From an uncultured Bacteroides sp. (lineage in GTDB: Bacteria > Bacteroidota > Bacteroidia > Bacteroidales > Bacteroidaceae), in NCBI GenBank assembly GCA_949294185.1, contig CASFGA010000003.1, forward strand, positions 1-64,000: a stretch of 64,000 nt of DNA. Reading direction: 5' to 3'. The number at the start of each line of letters is the position of its first letter. Position 1 is the first letter of the stretch. Below, piece after piece: positions 36,320 through 45,778 of the stretch. The position numbers and the translations under genes are program-made. The notes beneath the pieces are model-generated. The model saw only the letters and a program-made list of their open reading frames with translations, had not been told where the DNA came from and did no database searches.

Positions 36320-37195
36320 ATGATACAGTCTATGACCGGATACGGCAAAGCAACAGCCGTATTCGGAGGAAAAAAAATTCATGCCGAAATAAAATCGCTG
36401 AACAGCAAGGCTATGGATCTGTCGACCCGCATTGCTCCCCTGTACCGTGAAAAGGAAATGGAAATCCGTAACCTGATCATGAAGACGCTCGAACGGGGGA
36501 AAGTGGACTTTTGCCTGTGGATAGAAAAAGACGCAGACGAAGCAGCCACACCCATCAATACGGCATTGGTACAGAACTATTACGAGCAGATCAAGACAAT
36601 ATCCGAGACATGCAACATTCCGCTCCCGGACGACTGGTTTGCCACCTTGTTGCGGATGCCGGATGTACTGACCCGTGTGGAAGCACAGGAACTGGAAGAA
36701 GAGGAATGGGCCGTTGTCCAGAAAGTTACCACCGAGGCTTTAGCCCAATTGGTAGATTTCCGCAAGCAGGAAGGTGCGGCATTAGAAAAAAAATTCACGG
36801 AAAAGATAGACAACATCGAACGTCTGCTGAAATCCATCGAGCCGTATGAAAAAGAGCGGGTGGCCAAGATACGCGAGCGTATCACCGAGGCTTTAGAAAA
36901 AACGCTAAGCGTGGATTATGACAAAAACCGGTTGGAACAGGAGCTGATCTACTATATCGAAAAATTAGATATCAACGAAGAAAAGCAGCGTCTGGCAAAC
37001 CATCTGAAATATTTCAGGGAGACAATGGCAGGCGGGCACGGACAAGGAAAGAAGCTGGGCTTCATCGCGCAAGAAATGGGCCGCGAAATCAACACCACCG
37101 GAAGCAAGTCAAACCACGCGGAGATGCAGAACATCGTGGTACAAATGAAGGATGAACTGGAACAAATAAAGGAACAAGTCTTAAACGCACTATAA
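36320..37195 (+). CDS. YicC family endoribonuclease
   Basis: This 291-residue protein opens with MIQSMTGYGKA, the mark of the YicC/YloC family. It has a helical middle (ENIERL-like KIDNIERLLKSIEPYEKERVAKIRERI) and the conserved C-terminus AQEMGREINTTGSKSNHAEMQNIVVQMKDELEQIKEQVLNA. Family members are ribonucleases that affect small-RNA and mRNA turnover. It lies 2 bases before gmk, a conserved pairing across many bacteria. Confidence 0.94.
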   Translation: MIQSMTGYGKATAVFGGKKIHAEIKSLNSKAMDLSTRIAPLYREKEMEIRNLIMKTLERGKVDFCLWIEKDADEAATPINTALVQNYYEQIKTISETCNIPLPDDWFATLLRMPDVLTRVEAQELEEEEWAVVQKVTTEALAQLVDFRKQEGAALEKKFTEKIDNIERLLKSIEPYEKERVAKIRERITEALEKTLSVDYDKNRLEQELIYYIEKLDINEEKQRLANHLKYFRETMAGGHGQGKKLGFIAQEMGREINTTGSKSNHAEMQNIVVQMKDELEQIKEQVLNAL

Positions 37196-37197
37196 TC

Positions 37198-37761
37198 ATG
37201 GGAAAACTGATCATATTCTCCGCCCCGTCCGGGTCAGGCAAATCTACCATCATAAACTATCTGCTGACCCAGAACCTGAATCTGGCCTTTTCCATCTCCG
37301 CAACCAGCCGTCCGCCGCGCGGTACGGAACAAAACGGCGTAGAGTATTTTTTCCTCAGTCCAGAAGAGTTCAGGCGGCGCATTGCCGACAATGAATTTCT
37401 GGAATACGAGGAGGTATATGAAAACCGTTTTTACGGAACCTTGAAATCGCAGGTGGAAAAGCAGCTGGCCGAAGGGCAGAACATCATTTTCGATGTGGAT
37501 GTGGTAGGCGGATGCAACATCAAGCAATTTTATGGCGACCGTGCCCTGTCGGTTTTCATCATGCCTCCGTCTATAGAGGAACTCCGCAAGCGGCTGAACG
37601 GACGGGGAACCGACGCGCCGGAAGTGATAGAAAGCCGCATCGCCAAAGCCGAATTCGAACTGGGATATGCCGGGAAATTCGATGTGACAATTGTCAACGA
37701 CGATCTGGAAAAGGCCAAGGCAGAGGCTCTGAACATCATCCGCAAATTTCTTAACCGATAA
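37198..37761 (+). CDS. gmk: Guanylate kinase
   Basis: This 187-residue enzyme converts GMP and ATP to GDP and ADP. The P-loop is APSGSGKST (residues 9-17). SRPPRGTEQNGVEYFF binds GMP, and LEYEEVYENRFYGT follows as usual. It is translationally close to yicC (2 bases) and followed 5 bases later by a small membrane-protein gene. Confidence 0.97.
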   Translation: MGKLIIFSAPSGSGKSTIINYLLTQNLNLAFSISATSRPPRGTEQNGVEYFFLSPEEFRRRIADNEFLEYEEVYENRFYGTLKSQVEKQLAEGQNIIFDVDVVGGCNIKQFYGDRALSVFIMPPSIEELRKRLNGRGTDAPEVIESRIAKAEFELGYAGKFDVTIVNDDLEKAKAEALNIIRKFLNR

Positions 37762-37766
37762 AAGAC

Positions 37767-37949
37767 ATGGCCAAAGACCCTAAAAAAACGATACACCTGA
37801 TGATGATACTCTGTGTCTTCATCGGACTGGCGGCGGTAGCGGTGGGAATCGTCGCCATAGCCAAACAACAATATATTATTGCTACAGCCATGATTCTTGT
37901 AGCGGCGTGGCAAATCGTCAACTATCGGAGATGGAAAAGAAATCTGTAA
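37767..37949 (+). CDS. Small two-helix membrane protein between gmk and nadD
   Basis: This 60-residue frame begins MAKDPKK with an ATG 5 bases after gmk and has two hydrophobic helices (about 10-32 and 37-50). They are joined by a short KQQY turn and followed by a basic tail (NYRRWKRNL). By the positive-inside rule both ends face the cytoplasm. Its end overlaps the nadD start by 19 bases, so the two are probably translationally coupled. I do not recognise a named family. The operon position supports a real gene. Confidence 0.75.
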   Translation: MAKDPKKTIHLMMILCVFIGLAAVAVGIVAIAKQQYIIATAMILVAAWQIVNYRRWKRNL

Positions 37950-38515
37950 GGACGGGCATTTTCGGAGGCTCGTTCAATCCCATCCATATCGGGCATCTGG
38001 CCTTGGCCAATTACCTGTGCGAATTCGGTCATGTAGACGAGGTGTGGTTTCTTATCTCCCCTCAAAATCCGTTCAAGCAAGACAAAAAGCTGCTCGACGA
38101 CTGTCTGCGTCTGGAGCTTGCCCGGGCGGCCGTGGCGGGTTATCCCCGTTTCCGCGCTTCCGACTTTGAGTTCAGCCTGCCCCGCCCTTCCTATACGGTC
38201 AATACCCTGCACCAGCTTACGGCAGTCTATCCGGAAAAAGAGTTTCATCTCATTATCGGAGCAGACAACTGGAGCGCCTTCGACCGGTGGAAATCGGCTC
38301 AAGAAATTTTAGACCACTATCCCATACTCGTCTATCCCCGCCAGGGATACGAAATCAAGGAGAAAGCACTCCCTCCACACGTAAAAGCGGTGGATTCGCC
38401 CCTGATTGACATCAGTTCCACCTTTATCCGCGAAAGTCTGGCAAGCGGAAAAGACATGCGCTACTTCCTTCATCCGGAAGTCTACCGCATAATCAAAGAA
38501 AAGCACCTATATTAA
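37931..38515 (+). CDS. nadD: Nicotinate-nucleotide adenylyltransferase
   Basis: This protein has 194 residues from the ATG at 37931, which has GGAG just before it. A frame from GTG at 37907 is less likely. The adenylyltransferase motif [15 protein letters not shown] (HxGH) is near the N-terminus. [20 protein letters not shown] and the C-terminal [29 protein letters not shown] (ISSTxIR) motif complete the family pattern. It makes deamido-NAD in NAD synthesis. Its stop overlaps the stop of the convergent phosphoesterase gene by a few bases. Confidence 0.95.
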   Translation: MEKKSVRTGIFGGSFNPIHIGHLALANYLCEFGHVDEVWFLISPQNPFKQDKKLLDDCLRLELARAAVAGYPRFRASDFEFSLPRPSYTVNTLHQLTAVYPEKEFHLIIGADNWSAFDRWKSAQEILDHYPILVYPRQGYEIKEKALPPHVKAVDSPLIDISSTFIRESLASGKDMRYFLHPEVYRIIKEKHLY

Positions 38516-39345
38516 TCGCGCTGCTTGTGAAGCACCACCAGGACTACTTCGCTCGGGGTAAACAGACGGATGTCGCGGCGTGAAGTACCCAACCCATTCG
38601 TTATGATTACCGGAACGCCCCGGCTGCTACGCTTCATCCCCGTAAGGAAACGGTTGCCGTATTTTGAGAAACGGGCAGGAGTCCACCGCTTAAACAGGCT
38701 TACCTGCCCGCCATGCGTATGTCCGGCCAAGGCCAAATCCGTATTCGACACATCCACATCCTCCACATAGTCCGGTGTATGCACAAGCATCACCACGAAA
38801 TCGCCTTCCTTCAGCCGCAGCGTAGGCGAAATTCCATTCGTCTTCAGGTTGAAAGGATTTCGAATGCCGCATATTTCCACAAACTCTCCGCCCCGCCAGA
38901 GCGTATCGACCTGATGTTCCAGCAGATGCACCCCATATTTCCGCATGGCCGCACGCACCATCCGGTCGGCCTCTCCCCGCTCATGATTCCCCATTACGGC
39001 ATACGTGCCATAAGGCGTCCGAACTTTCGACAAAGCCCGAAACAGTTCATCCATGCTTCCGCCCTCGCGTCCACGGTAATCCCCTCCGAGCAGCAACACA
39101 TCGGCATCCGTCGATTGCAGTGCCCGAACCATGCCAGACAGACGGCGGGCCGTAAACCTGCTCTCATAATGAAAATCGGACGCAAAGGCCATGCGAAATC
39201 CGTCGAACGAATCGGGCAGCTGCGCACTATAGAAATCATATCGCTTGATGCGTCCCACCCCTTTATATTTTGAGAAGGAAGCGGTGGCGCAAGAAGACAA
39301 AAAAATCCCCATTATCCCACAAACAAAAATACAAAGCCTGTTCAT
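38512..39345 (-). CDS. Lipoprotein metallophosphoesterase (YaeI/YkuE-like)
   Basis: This 277-residue protein has a lipobox (FLSSC, Cys19). Metallophosphoesterase motifs follow: [29 protein letters not shown] and AGHTHGGQV. The size and motif order resemble YaeI/YkuE-type enzymes, some of which act on lipid-linked phosphates. The substrate here is unknown. Two copies of a 22-base-spaced CAT/ATGAAA element (39372-39415) lie 27-70 bases before its ATG, like those at the other phosphate loci. Its stop codon overlaps the convergent nadD stop, leaving no room for a terminator. Confidence 0.9.
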   Translation of the reverse strand: MNRLCIFVCGIMGIFLSSCATASFSKYKGVGRIKRYDFYSAQLPDSFDGFRMAFASDFHYESRFTARRLSGMVRALQSTDADVLLLGGDYRGREGGSMDELFRALSKVRTPYGTYAVMGNHERGEADRMVRAAMRKYGVHLLEHQVDTLWRGGEFVEICGIRNPFNLKTNGISPTLRLKEGDFVVMLVHTPDYVEDVDVSNTDLALAGHTHGGQVSLFKRWTPARFSKYGNRFLTGMKRSSRGVPVIITNGLGTSRRDIRLFTPSEVVLVVLHKQRD

Positions 39346-39371
39346 AAATCTTTTTTCTATCAGCTTTCCGC

Positions 39372-39415
39372 AACGCCATCGGCATAAAACCGATGTATCA
39401 TGCGCATGAAAATCT
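39372..39415. repeat. Two 22-base-spaced CAT/ATGAAA units upstream of a phosphoesterase gene
   Basis: CCATCGGCATAAAAC and TCATGCGCATGAAAA place CAT at 39377 and 39399, exactly 22 bases apart. The second is close to the third unit of the array at 18976-19041 (TCATACGGATGAAAA). It contains the perfect palindrome CATGCGCATG. Confidence 0.55.
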
Positions 39416-39478
39416 TTTTTGGCAAGGACAAAACTAAGAAATCTTGCCCGGAATCTGCAAACTTTCTCCCATTTTAAT

Positions 39479-39486
39479 TAACTTTG
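39479..39486 (+). promoter_or_regulatory. -7 element upstream of menA
   Basis: TAACTTTG matches the consensus, 25 bases before the ATG at 39512. Confidence 0.6.
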
Positions 39487-39511
39487 CTTTTGAACTACAT
39501 TTTTTAGATTT

Positions 39512-40402
39512 ATGGGAACCGTAAAGACCAATTCGATAGAAGCCTGGCTGCTTGCAAGCCGCCCCAAGACGCTGACAGGAGCTGCAATCCCCGTGATGAT
39601 AGGCAGCGCACTGGCGTATGCCTACGGGCACTTTCAGGTGACACCTGCTGTTCTCTGTCTGCTGTTTGCCTTTCTGATGCAGATCGATGCAAACCTCATC
39701 AACGACCTGTATGATTTCAAAAAAGGATCGGACAGGGAAGACCGTTTGGGGCCGGAAAGAGCCTGCGCACAAGGGTGGATAACGACGCGAGCCATGAAGG
39801 CGGGCATTGTTGCGACTACGGCCGTAGCCGGAGTCATCGGGATGTATCTGCTGAATTACGGGGGATGGGAAATGATTCCCGTAGGCTTGGCGTGCATCGT
39901 ATTCGCCTTTCTTTACACCACAGGGCCTTATCCGCTGTCTTATCACGGATGGGGCGATGTGCTGGTGCTTGCATTCTTCGGATTTGTCCCCGTGGGCGGC
40001 ACATTTTACGTGATGGCGCACGAATGGAACCCTTCTGTAACGATGGCTTCACTTGCCAGCGGACTGGTTATCGACACGCTGCTGATGATAAACAACTTCC
40101 GCGACCGGGAACAGGATGCCGCAAGCGGGAAAAAGACTCTGGTGGTACGGTTCGGAACCCGGACAGGACTCATCCTTTACTTTCTCTTAGGACTGTTTGC
40201 CTGCTGGTGCTGCTTCTTCTTCCTTTCCATCGGGAAAGTATATGCCACACTCCTTCCGCAAATCTATCTGCTTCTCCACATACTGACCACACAAAAGATG
40301 GCCAAGATATACAAGGGAAAAGAACTGAACCGGATATTGGGAGAGACTTCACGCAACATGTTCATCTTCGGACTGCTTCTGGCGCTCGGCCTTATCCTTT
40401 AG
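39512..40402 (+). CDS. menA: 1,4-dihydroxy-2-naphthoate polyprenyltransferase
   Basis: This 296-residue UbiA-type membrane enzyme begins WLLASRPKTL. The two Asp-rich motifs are NDLYDFKKGSDREDR (about 67-81) and NNFRDREQDAASGKKTL (about 193-209). About eight transmembrane segments are visible. It attaches the isoprenoid tail in menaquinone synthesis, the quinone used by anaerobic Bacteroidales. It is a single gene facing recG, with only a short 6-bp GCCG stem in the gap. Confidence 0.94.
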   Translation: MGTVKTNSIEAWLLASRPKTLTGAAIPVMIGSALAYAYGHFQVTPAVLCLLFAFLMQIDANLINDLYDFKKGSDREDRLGPERACAQGWITTRAMKAGIVATTAVAGVIGMYLLNYGGWEMIPVGLACIVFAFLYTTGPYPLSYHGWGDVLVLAFFGFVPVGGTFYVMAHEWNPSVTMASLASGLVIDTLLMINNFRDREQDAASGKKTLVVRFGTRTGLILYFLLGLFACWCCFFFLSIGKVYATLLPQIYLLLHILTTQKMAKIYKGKELNRILGETSRNMFIFGLLLALGLIL

Positions 40403-40448
40403 AAAAGGAGGCGGATGCCGTGACAGCCTCAACACAGCGGCATATCCC

Positions 40449-42548
40449 TCAAGATATCACCGCCCAATTGACATTTTTCCGGCGCAGCTCCTTCAATTGT
40501 CGCCAGACAACCTCATTTTCCGGACGAATTCCTTCCGGATCTTCGTCAAGCAACCGCTCGGCTACCCCGCGCACAAATTGCAGAAGTTGCCCGTCGCGGG
40601 CGATATCAGCAATCTTCAAATCAAAGGCAACACCGCTCTGCTGCGTGCCTTCCAGGTCTCCGGGGCCGCGCAGCTTCAGGTCTGCCTCGGCTATCTCAAA
40701 GCCGTCGTTCGTCTGCACCATAATCTCGATGCGCTTGCGCGTTTCCTCCGTCAGCTTATATCCGGTCACAAGCACACAATACGACTGGTCTGCGCCGCGC
40801 CCCACCCGTCCGCGCAACTGATGAAGCTGCGAAAGCCCGAAACGCTCGGCATTCTCAATCACCATCACCGAAGCATTGGGCACATTCACCCCCACTTCTA
40901 TCACCGTGGTCGCCACCATAATCTGCGTTTCATTCCGCAAAAAGCGCTGCATCTCCTCGTCTTTTTCGGCGGGCTTCATCTGTCCGTGCACCTTGCTTAC
41001 CTTATATTCAGGAAAGGCCTCGGTTATATGCACATATCCTTCTTCCAGGTTCTTGATATCCATTTTCTCACTCTCCTTTATCAAAGGATAGACAATATAT
41101 ACCTGCCGTCCTTCTTGTATCTGCTGACGAATAAAGCCATACAGCAAAGGACGGCGGTTGTCAAACTGATGGACAGTCTTTACCGGCTTACGCCCCGGAG
41201 GAAGTTCGTCAATGACCGAAACATCCAGATCGCCATAGAGGGTCATGGCCAATGTGCGGGGAATAGGTGTGGCTGTCATAACCAACACATGCGGCGGACA
41301 AGTGTTTTTCGCCCAAAGCTTGGCACGCTGCGCCACGCCGAAGCGGTGCTGCTCGTCGATTACCACCAAGCCAAGCGAAGAGAAATTGACCGTATCCTCG
41401 ATTACAGCATGCGTACCGATCAGTATCTGCACATCTCCGGTCAGCAGATCACGCAAAATGGTTTCCCGCTTCTTTCCCTTTACATTTCCCGTCAGCAGCT
41501 CCACCCTCACATCCATGCCTTCAAGGAAACGCTTGACCGTTTCAAAATGCTGTACGGCAAGAATTTCCGTCGGTGCCATCATGCAAGTCTGGTAGCCGTT
41601 ATCCAATGCAATCAGCATGGTCATCAGGGCAACAAGTGTTTTTCCGCTGCCCACATCTCCCTGCAGCAGGCGGTTCATCTGGCGTCCGCTGCCCATATCG
41701 CGCCGCATTTCCTTGATGACCCGCTTCTGAGCCCCTGTCAACTCAAACGGAAGATTGCGAGCATAAAACGTGTTGAATATATCCCCCACCCGGTCAAACA
41801 CAAGTCCGCGAAACTTGTTGCGGCGTTCGCGGGCATAGCGTAATATATTCAGCTGCACATAAAGCAACTCCTCAAACTTCAGCCGATACTGGGCCCGGCG
41901 GAGCAGCTCCGGCGTCTGAGGAAAATGAATATTGTATAAAGCGTCGGTCAGAGACATAAGATGATAGGTTTCTATCAGGGTGGGACTGAGAGTTTCATCA
42001 AACACTTCCCGCTGAAGCGTATGAAACAAATTCTTCATCAACCGCTCAAGAGCATGCGAATTGAGGTTGGCGCGCTTCATTTTCTCCGTGGTGTTATAAT
42101 AGGGCTGAAGCCCCATTGCAGAGAGTTTCAGCTCTCCCGCCGGATCGATGTCGGGATGGGCGATGTTGATTCGCCCGTTGAAGACGGTCGGCTTCCCGAA
42201 CACAACGTACTCTTCGCCTGCCTTGTATTTTCCCGTGACATACTTCAAACCCTGAAACCATACCAGATCGACCACTCCCGTGCCGTCGGAAAAATGGGCG
42301 ACCAACCGCCGCTGACGCCCTTCTCCAAAGGTTTCAAAAGTCAGTATTCTGCCGCGCAACTGGATGTAAGGCATATTCCCGTCTATCTCATGAATATAAT
42401 ACAAACGACTCCGGTCTACATACTTATAAGGGAAATAATATAGCAAGTCGTGCAAAGAATAGACATTCAATTCCTTGTTCAATATGGCGGCACGCTGCGG
42501 CCCCACGCCTTGCAGAAACTTAATATCACGTGTTGATAAATCGGGCAC
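40449..42548 (-). CDS. recG: ATP-dependent DNA helicase RecG
   Basis: This 699-residue protein has the RecG pattern. The N-terminal wedge OB-fold domain (about 60-150) is followed by the helicase core with Walker A GDVGSGKTLVAL, the DEQHRFG box (DExH type), TATPIPRTLAMTLYGDL, and the C-terminal motifs ATTVIEVGVNVPNAS and QLRGRVGRG. It remodels stalled replication forks and Holliday junctions. It is the last gene of the pdxJ-exbBD-tonB-ispD operon, 30 bases after ispD. Confidence 0.97.
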   Translation of the reverse strand: MPDLSTRDIKFLQGVGPQRAAILNKELNVYSLHDLLYYFPYKYVDRSRLYYIHEIDGNMPYIQLRGRILTFETFGEGRQRRLVAHFSDGTGVVDLVWFQGLKYVTGKYKAGEEYVVFGKPTVFNGRINIAHPDIDPAGELKLSAMGLQPYYNTTEKMKRANLNSHALERLMKNLFHTLQREVFDETLSPTLIETYHLMSLTDALYNIHFPQTPELLRRAQYRLKFEELLYVQLNILRYARERRNKFRGLVFDRVGDIFNTFYARNLPFELTGAQKRVIKEMRRDMGSGRQMNRLLQGDVGSGKTLVALMTMLIALDNGYQTCMMAPTEILAVQHFETVKRFLEGMDVRVELLTGNVKGKKRETILRDLLTGDVQILIGTHAVIEDTVNFSSLGLVVIDEQHRFGVAQRAKLWAKNTCPPHVLVMTATPIPRTLAMTLYGDLDVSVIDELPPGRKPVKTVHQFDNRRPLLYGFIRQQIQEGRQVYIVYPLIKESEKMDIKNLEEGYVHITEAFPEYKVSKVHGQMKPAEKDEEMQRFLRNETQIMVATTVIEVGVNVPNASVMVIENAERFGLSQLHQLRGRVGRGADQSYCVLVTGYKLTEETRKRIEIMVQTNDGFEIAEADLKLRGPGDLEGTQQSGVAFDLKIADIARDGQLLQFVRGVAERLLDEDPEGIRPENEVVWRQLKELRRKNVNWAVIS

Positions 42549-42578
42549 CTTGACAAAAATGATTGTTACAATGGGAAA

Positions 42579-43244
42579 TCACGCCAACATCTCGGCCATT
42601 TTCAAATCAAAAGGAGTGGTAAGCTTGATATTCTCACGGTTTCCTGCAACCAGGCATACAGGATGCCCGAATGCCTCCACCACCGAAGCATCGTCTGTAA
42701 AGTTCGGAACATAGGTCTGCTCATAGGCACGCTTCAGCAAATCCACGGAAAAAACCTGGGGAGTCTGCACCAGCCTGTAACTGTCACGGGCAACCGTTTC
42801 ACTTGCCCCGCCTCCCTTCAGACGGCGGAGCGTTTCCACTACATCTATTACCGGAATCGCAGCTCCTTTTTCCGCAGCCGCCGCATAACAGGCAGCTATC
42901 ACCTTCTGCGACACAAAAGGACGAACCCCGTCGTGCACGGCGACCAAACCTTCATTTCCTACTAATGATAATCCGTTTTTCACAGAATGGAAACGAGTTT
43001 CTCCTCCGGTGGCAATCTGATGGGGCAACGTGAAGCCGCAATCCTCACACAGCTGTCTCCAGTATTCCTGCTGTGTCTCCGGCAAGACCAATATCAGGCT
43101 TATAGAATCGTCGTAGGCATAAAAGGCTTCCAGTGTCCGCATCAACACCGGCTTTCCCTTTACCGGAATGAATTGTTTAGGGATATCCCCTCCCATCCGC
43201 AAGCCTTTTCCGCCTGCAACGACTATTGCATATTTTTTCATCAC
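42579..43244 (-). CDS. ispD: 2-C-methyl-D-erythritol 4-phosphate cytidylyltransferase
   Basis: This 221-residue enzyme activates MEP with CTP in isoprenoid synthesis. The nucleotide loop is [18 protein letters not shown] (residues 8-25). [10 protein letters not shown] and [11 protein letters not shown] complete the family motifs. Its ATG overlaps the stop of the upstream DJ-1/PfpI gene by 4 bases (coupled translation). Confidence 0.96.
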   Translation of the reverse strand: MMKKYAIVVAGGKGLRMGGDIPKQFIPVKGKPVLMRTLEAFYAYDDSISLILVLPETQQEYWRQLCEDCGFTLPHQIATGGETRFHSVKNGLSLVGNEGLVAVHDGVRPFVSQKVIAACYAAAAEKGAAIPVIDVVETLRRLKGGGASETVARDSYRLVQTPQVFSVDLLKRAYEQTYVPNFTDDASVVEAFGHPVCLVAGNRENIKLTTPFDLKMAEMLA

Positions 43245-43789
43245 GCCATCAACATTCCGCTTTTCACTTCCTGCACCTTTGCCGCACCGGCAAACTTTTC
43301 AAGGATGGCAAAGCCGAACGCTGAAGCGGCTCCCGGACCTTTTCCCAGAATGAAGTTATCGGCTGTCTCTACCATATTGCCCGTATATTCGGCTCCCTCC
43401 AGATAACTGTCGAAACCGGGGTAGCAAGTGGCCTTCTTGCCCTTCAGCAAACCGCGTTTTCCATAAACCATCGGGGCGGCACAGATAGCGGCCAACGGTT
43501 TTCCTGCCTCTGCAAAACTCCGGATTAATCTGTCAAGCCCGGCATGTGCATCCAAGTTTGTGGCTCCCGGCAGACCGCCCGGCAAGACAATCATCTCTAC
43601 ATCTTCTTCTTTCACTTCTTCAAACAGCATGTCGGCCGCAACAAGAACCTGATGCGCACCTGTAACCAGATTTTTTCCGGTCACTGACACAGTCTTTACA
43701 TTCAAGCCACCGCGACGCATAATGTCCAACGGAAACAGGGCTTCCACTTCTTCAAAACCTTCGGCTAAAAAGATGCAAATCGTTTTCAT
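43241..43789 (-). CDS. DJ-1/PfpI family protein (YajL-like)
   Basis: This 182-residue class I glutamine-amidotransferase-like protein has [20 protein letters not shown] at the start, carrying the conserved Glu. The nucleophile elbow is AAICAAP (reactive Cys at about 106), and the closing [14 protein letters not shown] is typical of DJ-1/ThiJ. Members act as deglycases or chaperones in oxidative stress. The exact activity is unsettled. It is coupled to ispD by a 4-base overlap and follows tonB by 44 bases. Confidence 0.92.
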   Translation of the reverse strand: MKTICIFLAEGFEEVEALFPLDIMRRGGLNVKTVSVTGKNLVTGAHQVLVAADMLFEEVKEEDVEMIVLPGGLPGATNLDAHAGLDRLIRSFAEAGKPLAAICAAPMVYGKRGLLKGKKATCYPGFDSYLEGAEYTGNMVETADNFILGKGPGAASAFGFAILEKFAGAAKVQEVKSGMLMA

Positions 43790-43833
43790 ATACTACAAGT
43801 TTAAGATGAAGAACAAGCTTCATCGGGTTCACA

Positions 43834-44631
43834 CTATTTCAATCTAAAATAATAAGTAATCGTTCCACTCTGATTATCCACACCATCGACAGCGTTGAAA
43901 CGCGCCTTTCTTGCCGCCTCCTCAGCCGCACGCCGCAATGCAGGGTTTACCGTATTGGTTCGCTTGTTGATGCTGGTTCCGACAACCTTTCCCGCCGGAT
44001 TTACCACAATGGTAACCACCACACGCCCTTCATCCTGAACATTGTATACCGGCACCGGCAGACCTCCTTCTCCCAACGAACGCCCGTTTAAGTCAAATGT
44101 TCCATATCCTCCAATGCCGCTTGTCTTGCCATCACCGCTGTTCCCATCCGGACTGCCCTGCACTCCTGTTGCCGACTCAGCCGTTCCCTTGCCTTCCATC
44201 TGCGAAGCTTTCCCGAAAGCTCCGGCAATCTTGCTGGCTGCCGCCTGCGCCGCAGCACGTTCCGCCTCTTCCCGCTTTTCCGCCTCGGTCTTTTCCCTCA
44301 CTTCAGGCTGCCCCGCCTTCTCTTCCTCTGTCTGTTCTTTTTTCGGTTCTTCCTTCTTTATCTGAACAGACGGTTCGTCCGTCTGGGTTATCAGCGCATC
44401 CTCCACTTCCGGCCGAGGCATTTCCGACTCCGGCTGCGTGACCACATCCACTTCCGTCAGTTCATAAGGGTCTGCCCCCCCTGCCGCCAAAGCCGTTTCT
44501 CCAAGCATAACAGGCACTCCCCCCTCTTCCTGCGGCTCGGGTCTAACGAGCGTCAGCGAAAAGAGCAGCAGCACCACCAAAACATGAAGCACCGCCGTTC
44601 CTACCATCCCTGTTACCTTACTTTTCTTCAT
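43834..44631 (-). CDS. tonB: TonB-type energy transducer
   Basis: This 265-residue protein has one N-terminal transmembrane helix (about 10-29). A long charged linker rich in Glu, Lys, Pro and Ala (about 75-150; EEPKKEQTEEEKAGQPEVREKTEAEK-like, TolA-flavoured) spans the periplasm, and a Gly-rich stretch follows. The C-terminal TonB domain (RVVVTIVVNPAGKVVGTSI; ALRRAAEEAARKARF) closes the protein. It passes energy from ExbBD to the SusC-type and other receptors. It follows exbD by 8 bases. Confidence 0.92.
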   Translation of the reverse strand: MKKSKVTGMVGTAVLHVLVVLLLFSLTLVRPEPQEEGGVPVMLGETALAAGGADPYELTEVDVVTQPESEMPRPEVEDALITQTDEPSVQIKKEEPKKEQTEEEKAGQPEVREKTEAEKREEAERAAAQAAASKIAGAFGKASQMEGKGTAESATGVQGSPDGNSGDGKTSGIGGYGTFDLNGRSLGEGGLPVPVYNVQDEGRVVVTIVVNPAGKVVGTSINKRTNTVNPALRRAAEEAARKARFNAVDGVDNQSGTITYYFRLK

Positions 44632-44639
44632 TGTCTACA

Positions 44640-45056
44640 TCAATTCTTATCCGGCCTGCGCGTGGCGAGCACCATCTTAAAATGATTTTCATTGGCAATA
44701 TTCAGCACGCGTACAATCTCCCGGTAAGGGATTGACTCGTCCGCATAAAGCGCCACATACATCTCCGGCTCCTTTTGTGCACATTCCTGCAAGAAAGCGG
44801 CCACTTCATCAATCGCCAAAGGCATTTCATCTTCTTTTCCGAACGCCCCATAATAATTCAGATTCTTGTCAATGATGACCCGCGCCATAGGCTTCGCCGA
44901 TGTCTGTTCCGCTCCTTGCGGAAGCAAGACCTTTATGGCATTCGGCGAAACCACTGTCGAAGTTATCATAAAGAATATAAGCAAAAGAAATATGAGGTCG
45001 GTCATCGACGACATACTGAAGGAGGGCGATATTTTTTGTCTTCTCTTTAAAGCCAT
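44640..45056 (-). CDS. exbD: ExbD/TolR family biopolymer transport protein
   Basis: This 138-residue protein has a short cytoplasmic start (MALKRRQKISPSFSMSSMTDL). One TM (IFLLLIFFMITSTVV) contains the region with the conserved proton-channel Asp (MTDLIF). A periplasmic domain ends REIVRVLNIANENHFKMVLATR. It is the stator partner of ExbB, 2 bases downstream. Confidence 0.94.
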   Translation of the reverse strand: MALKRRQKISPSFSMSSMTDLIFLLLIFFMITSTVVSPNAIKVLLPQGAEQTSAKPMARVIIDKNLNYYGAFGKEDEMPLAIDEVAAFLQECAQKEPEMYVALYADESIPYREIVRVLNIANENHFKMVLATRRPDKN

Positions 45057-45058
45057 AG

Positions 45059-45775
45059 TTACTTTTCAGGTTCGTTCAGCAAATCCATAAAAGCAAGCGT
45101 ACGCGCCTCCATCTGGTTCACCACCTTATCAACCCGATACACCAGATGGTTGTAAGCAAACATTGTGGCAATGCCAACCACCAGTCCGCCTACTGTGGTA
45201 ATCATCGCTTCATATATACCGCTCGAAAGCAAAGTAATATCAATGTTGTTTCCGGCATTCGCCATATTCCAGAAAGCCTTGACCATACCGGTCACCGTAC
45301 CGAGGAAGCCCAGCATCGGCGCTCCGCTCGAAATGGTTGCCATGATGGACAAGCCATTTTCCAGCTTGGCCACTTCGATGTTTCCCGTATTTTCAATGGC
45401 CGCCTGCACATCGGCAACAGGATGCCCCATACGGCTTATGCCTTTTTCTATCATACGTGCAGAAGGCGTGTTCGTCATGCGGCAATAATTGACAGCCGAC
45501 TTTGTTTCGCCCGACTTGATATAATCGCGGATGCGCTCCATAAAGAGCGGATCATCTTTCGCCGCCTTCCGTATGGTTACCGCACGTTCGAAAAAGATAT
45601 AAAAGGCGATAACCGACATGACAGCCAGTACAATCATAATCCAACCGCCCTTACAGGCCATATCCCAAAGGTTCATCTGCGGTTCTCCCGAAGCAAGTGG
45701 TGTCAGCACCGGATTTTCTCCGGTCACTGTTTCGGCAACGGTCTGTGCCGCCGCCAGTAAAGTCAATGCTACCAT
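45059..45775 (-). CDS. exbB: ExbB/TolQ/MotA family proton-channel protein
   Basis: This 238-residue protein has three transmembrane segments: about 45-65, then the pair in LGFLGTVTGMVKAF and GIYEAMITTVGGLVVGIATMFAYNHLV. The TGM and TTVGGLVVGI motifs are typical of ExbB. An extra Thr/Ala-rich N-terminal segment before TM1 is common in Bacteroidetes. It forms the proton channel driving TonB and starts 3 bases after pdxJ. Confidence 0.94.
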   Translation of the reverse strand: MVALTLLAAAQTVAETVTGENPVLTPLASGEPQMNLWDMACKGGWIMIVLAVMSVIAFYIFFERAVTIRKAAKDDPLFMERIRDYIKSGETKSAVNYCRMTNTPSARMIEKGISRMGHPVADVQAAIENTGNIEVAKLENGLSIMATISSGAPMLGFLGTVTGMVKAFWNMANAGNNIDITLLSSGIYEAMITTVGGLVVGIATMFAYNHLVYRVDKVVNQMEARTLAFMDLLNEPEK

Positions 45776-45778
45776 AGT

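Noticed and set aside
40497..41843. 448-residue frame antisense to recG
   Set aside because: RecG motifs on the other strand are unambiguous, and this frame has no recognisable domain or start site.
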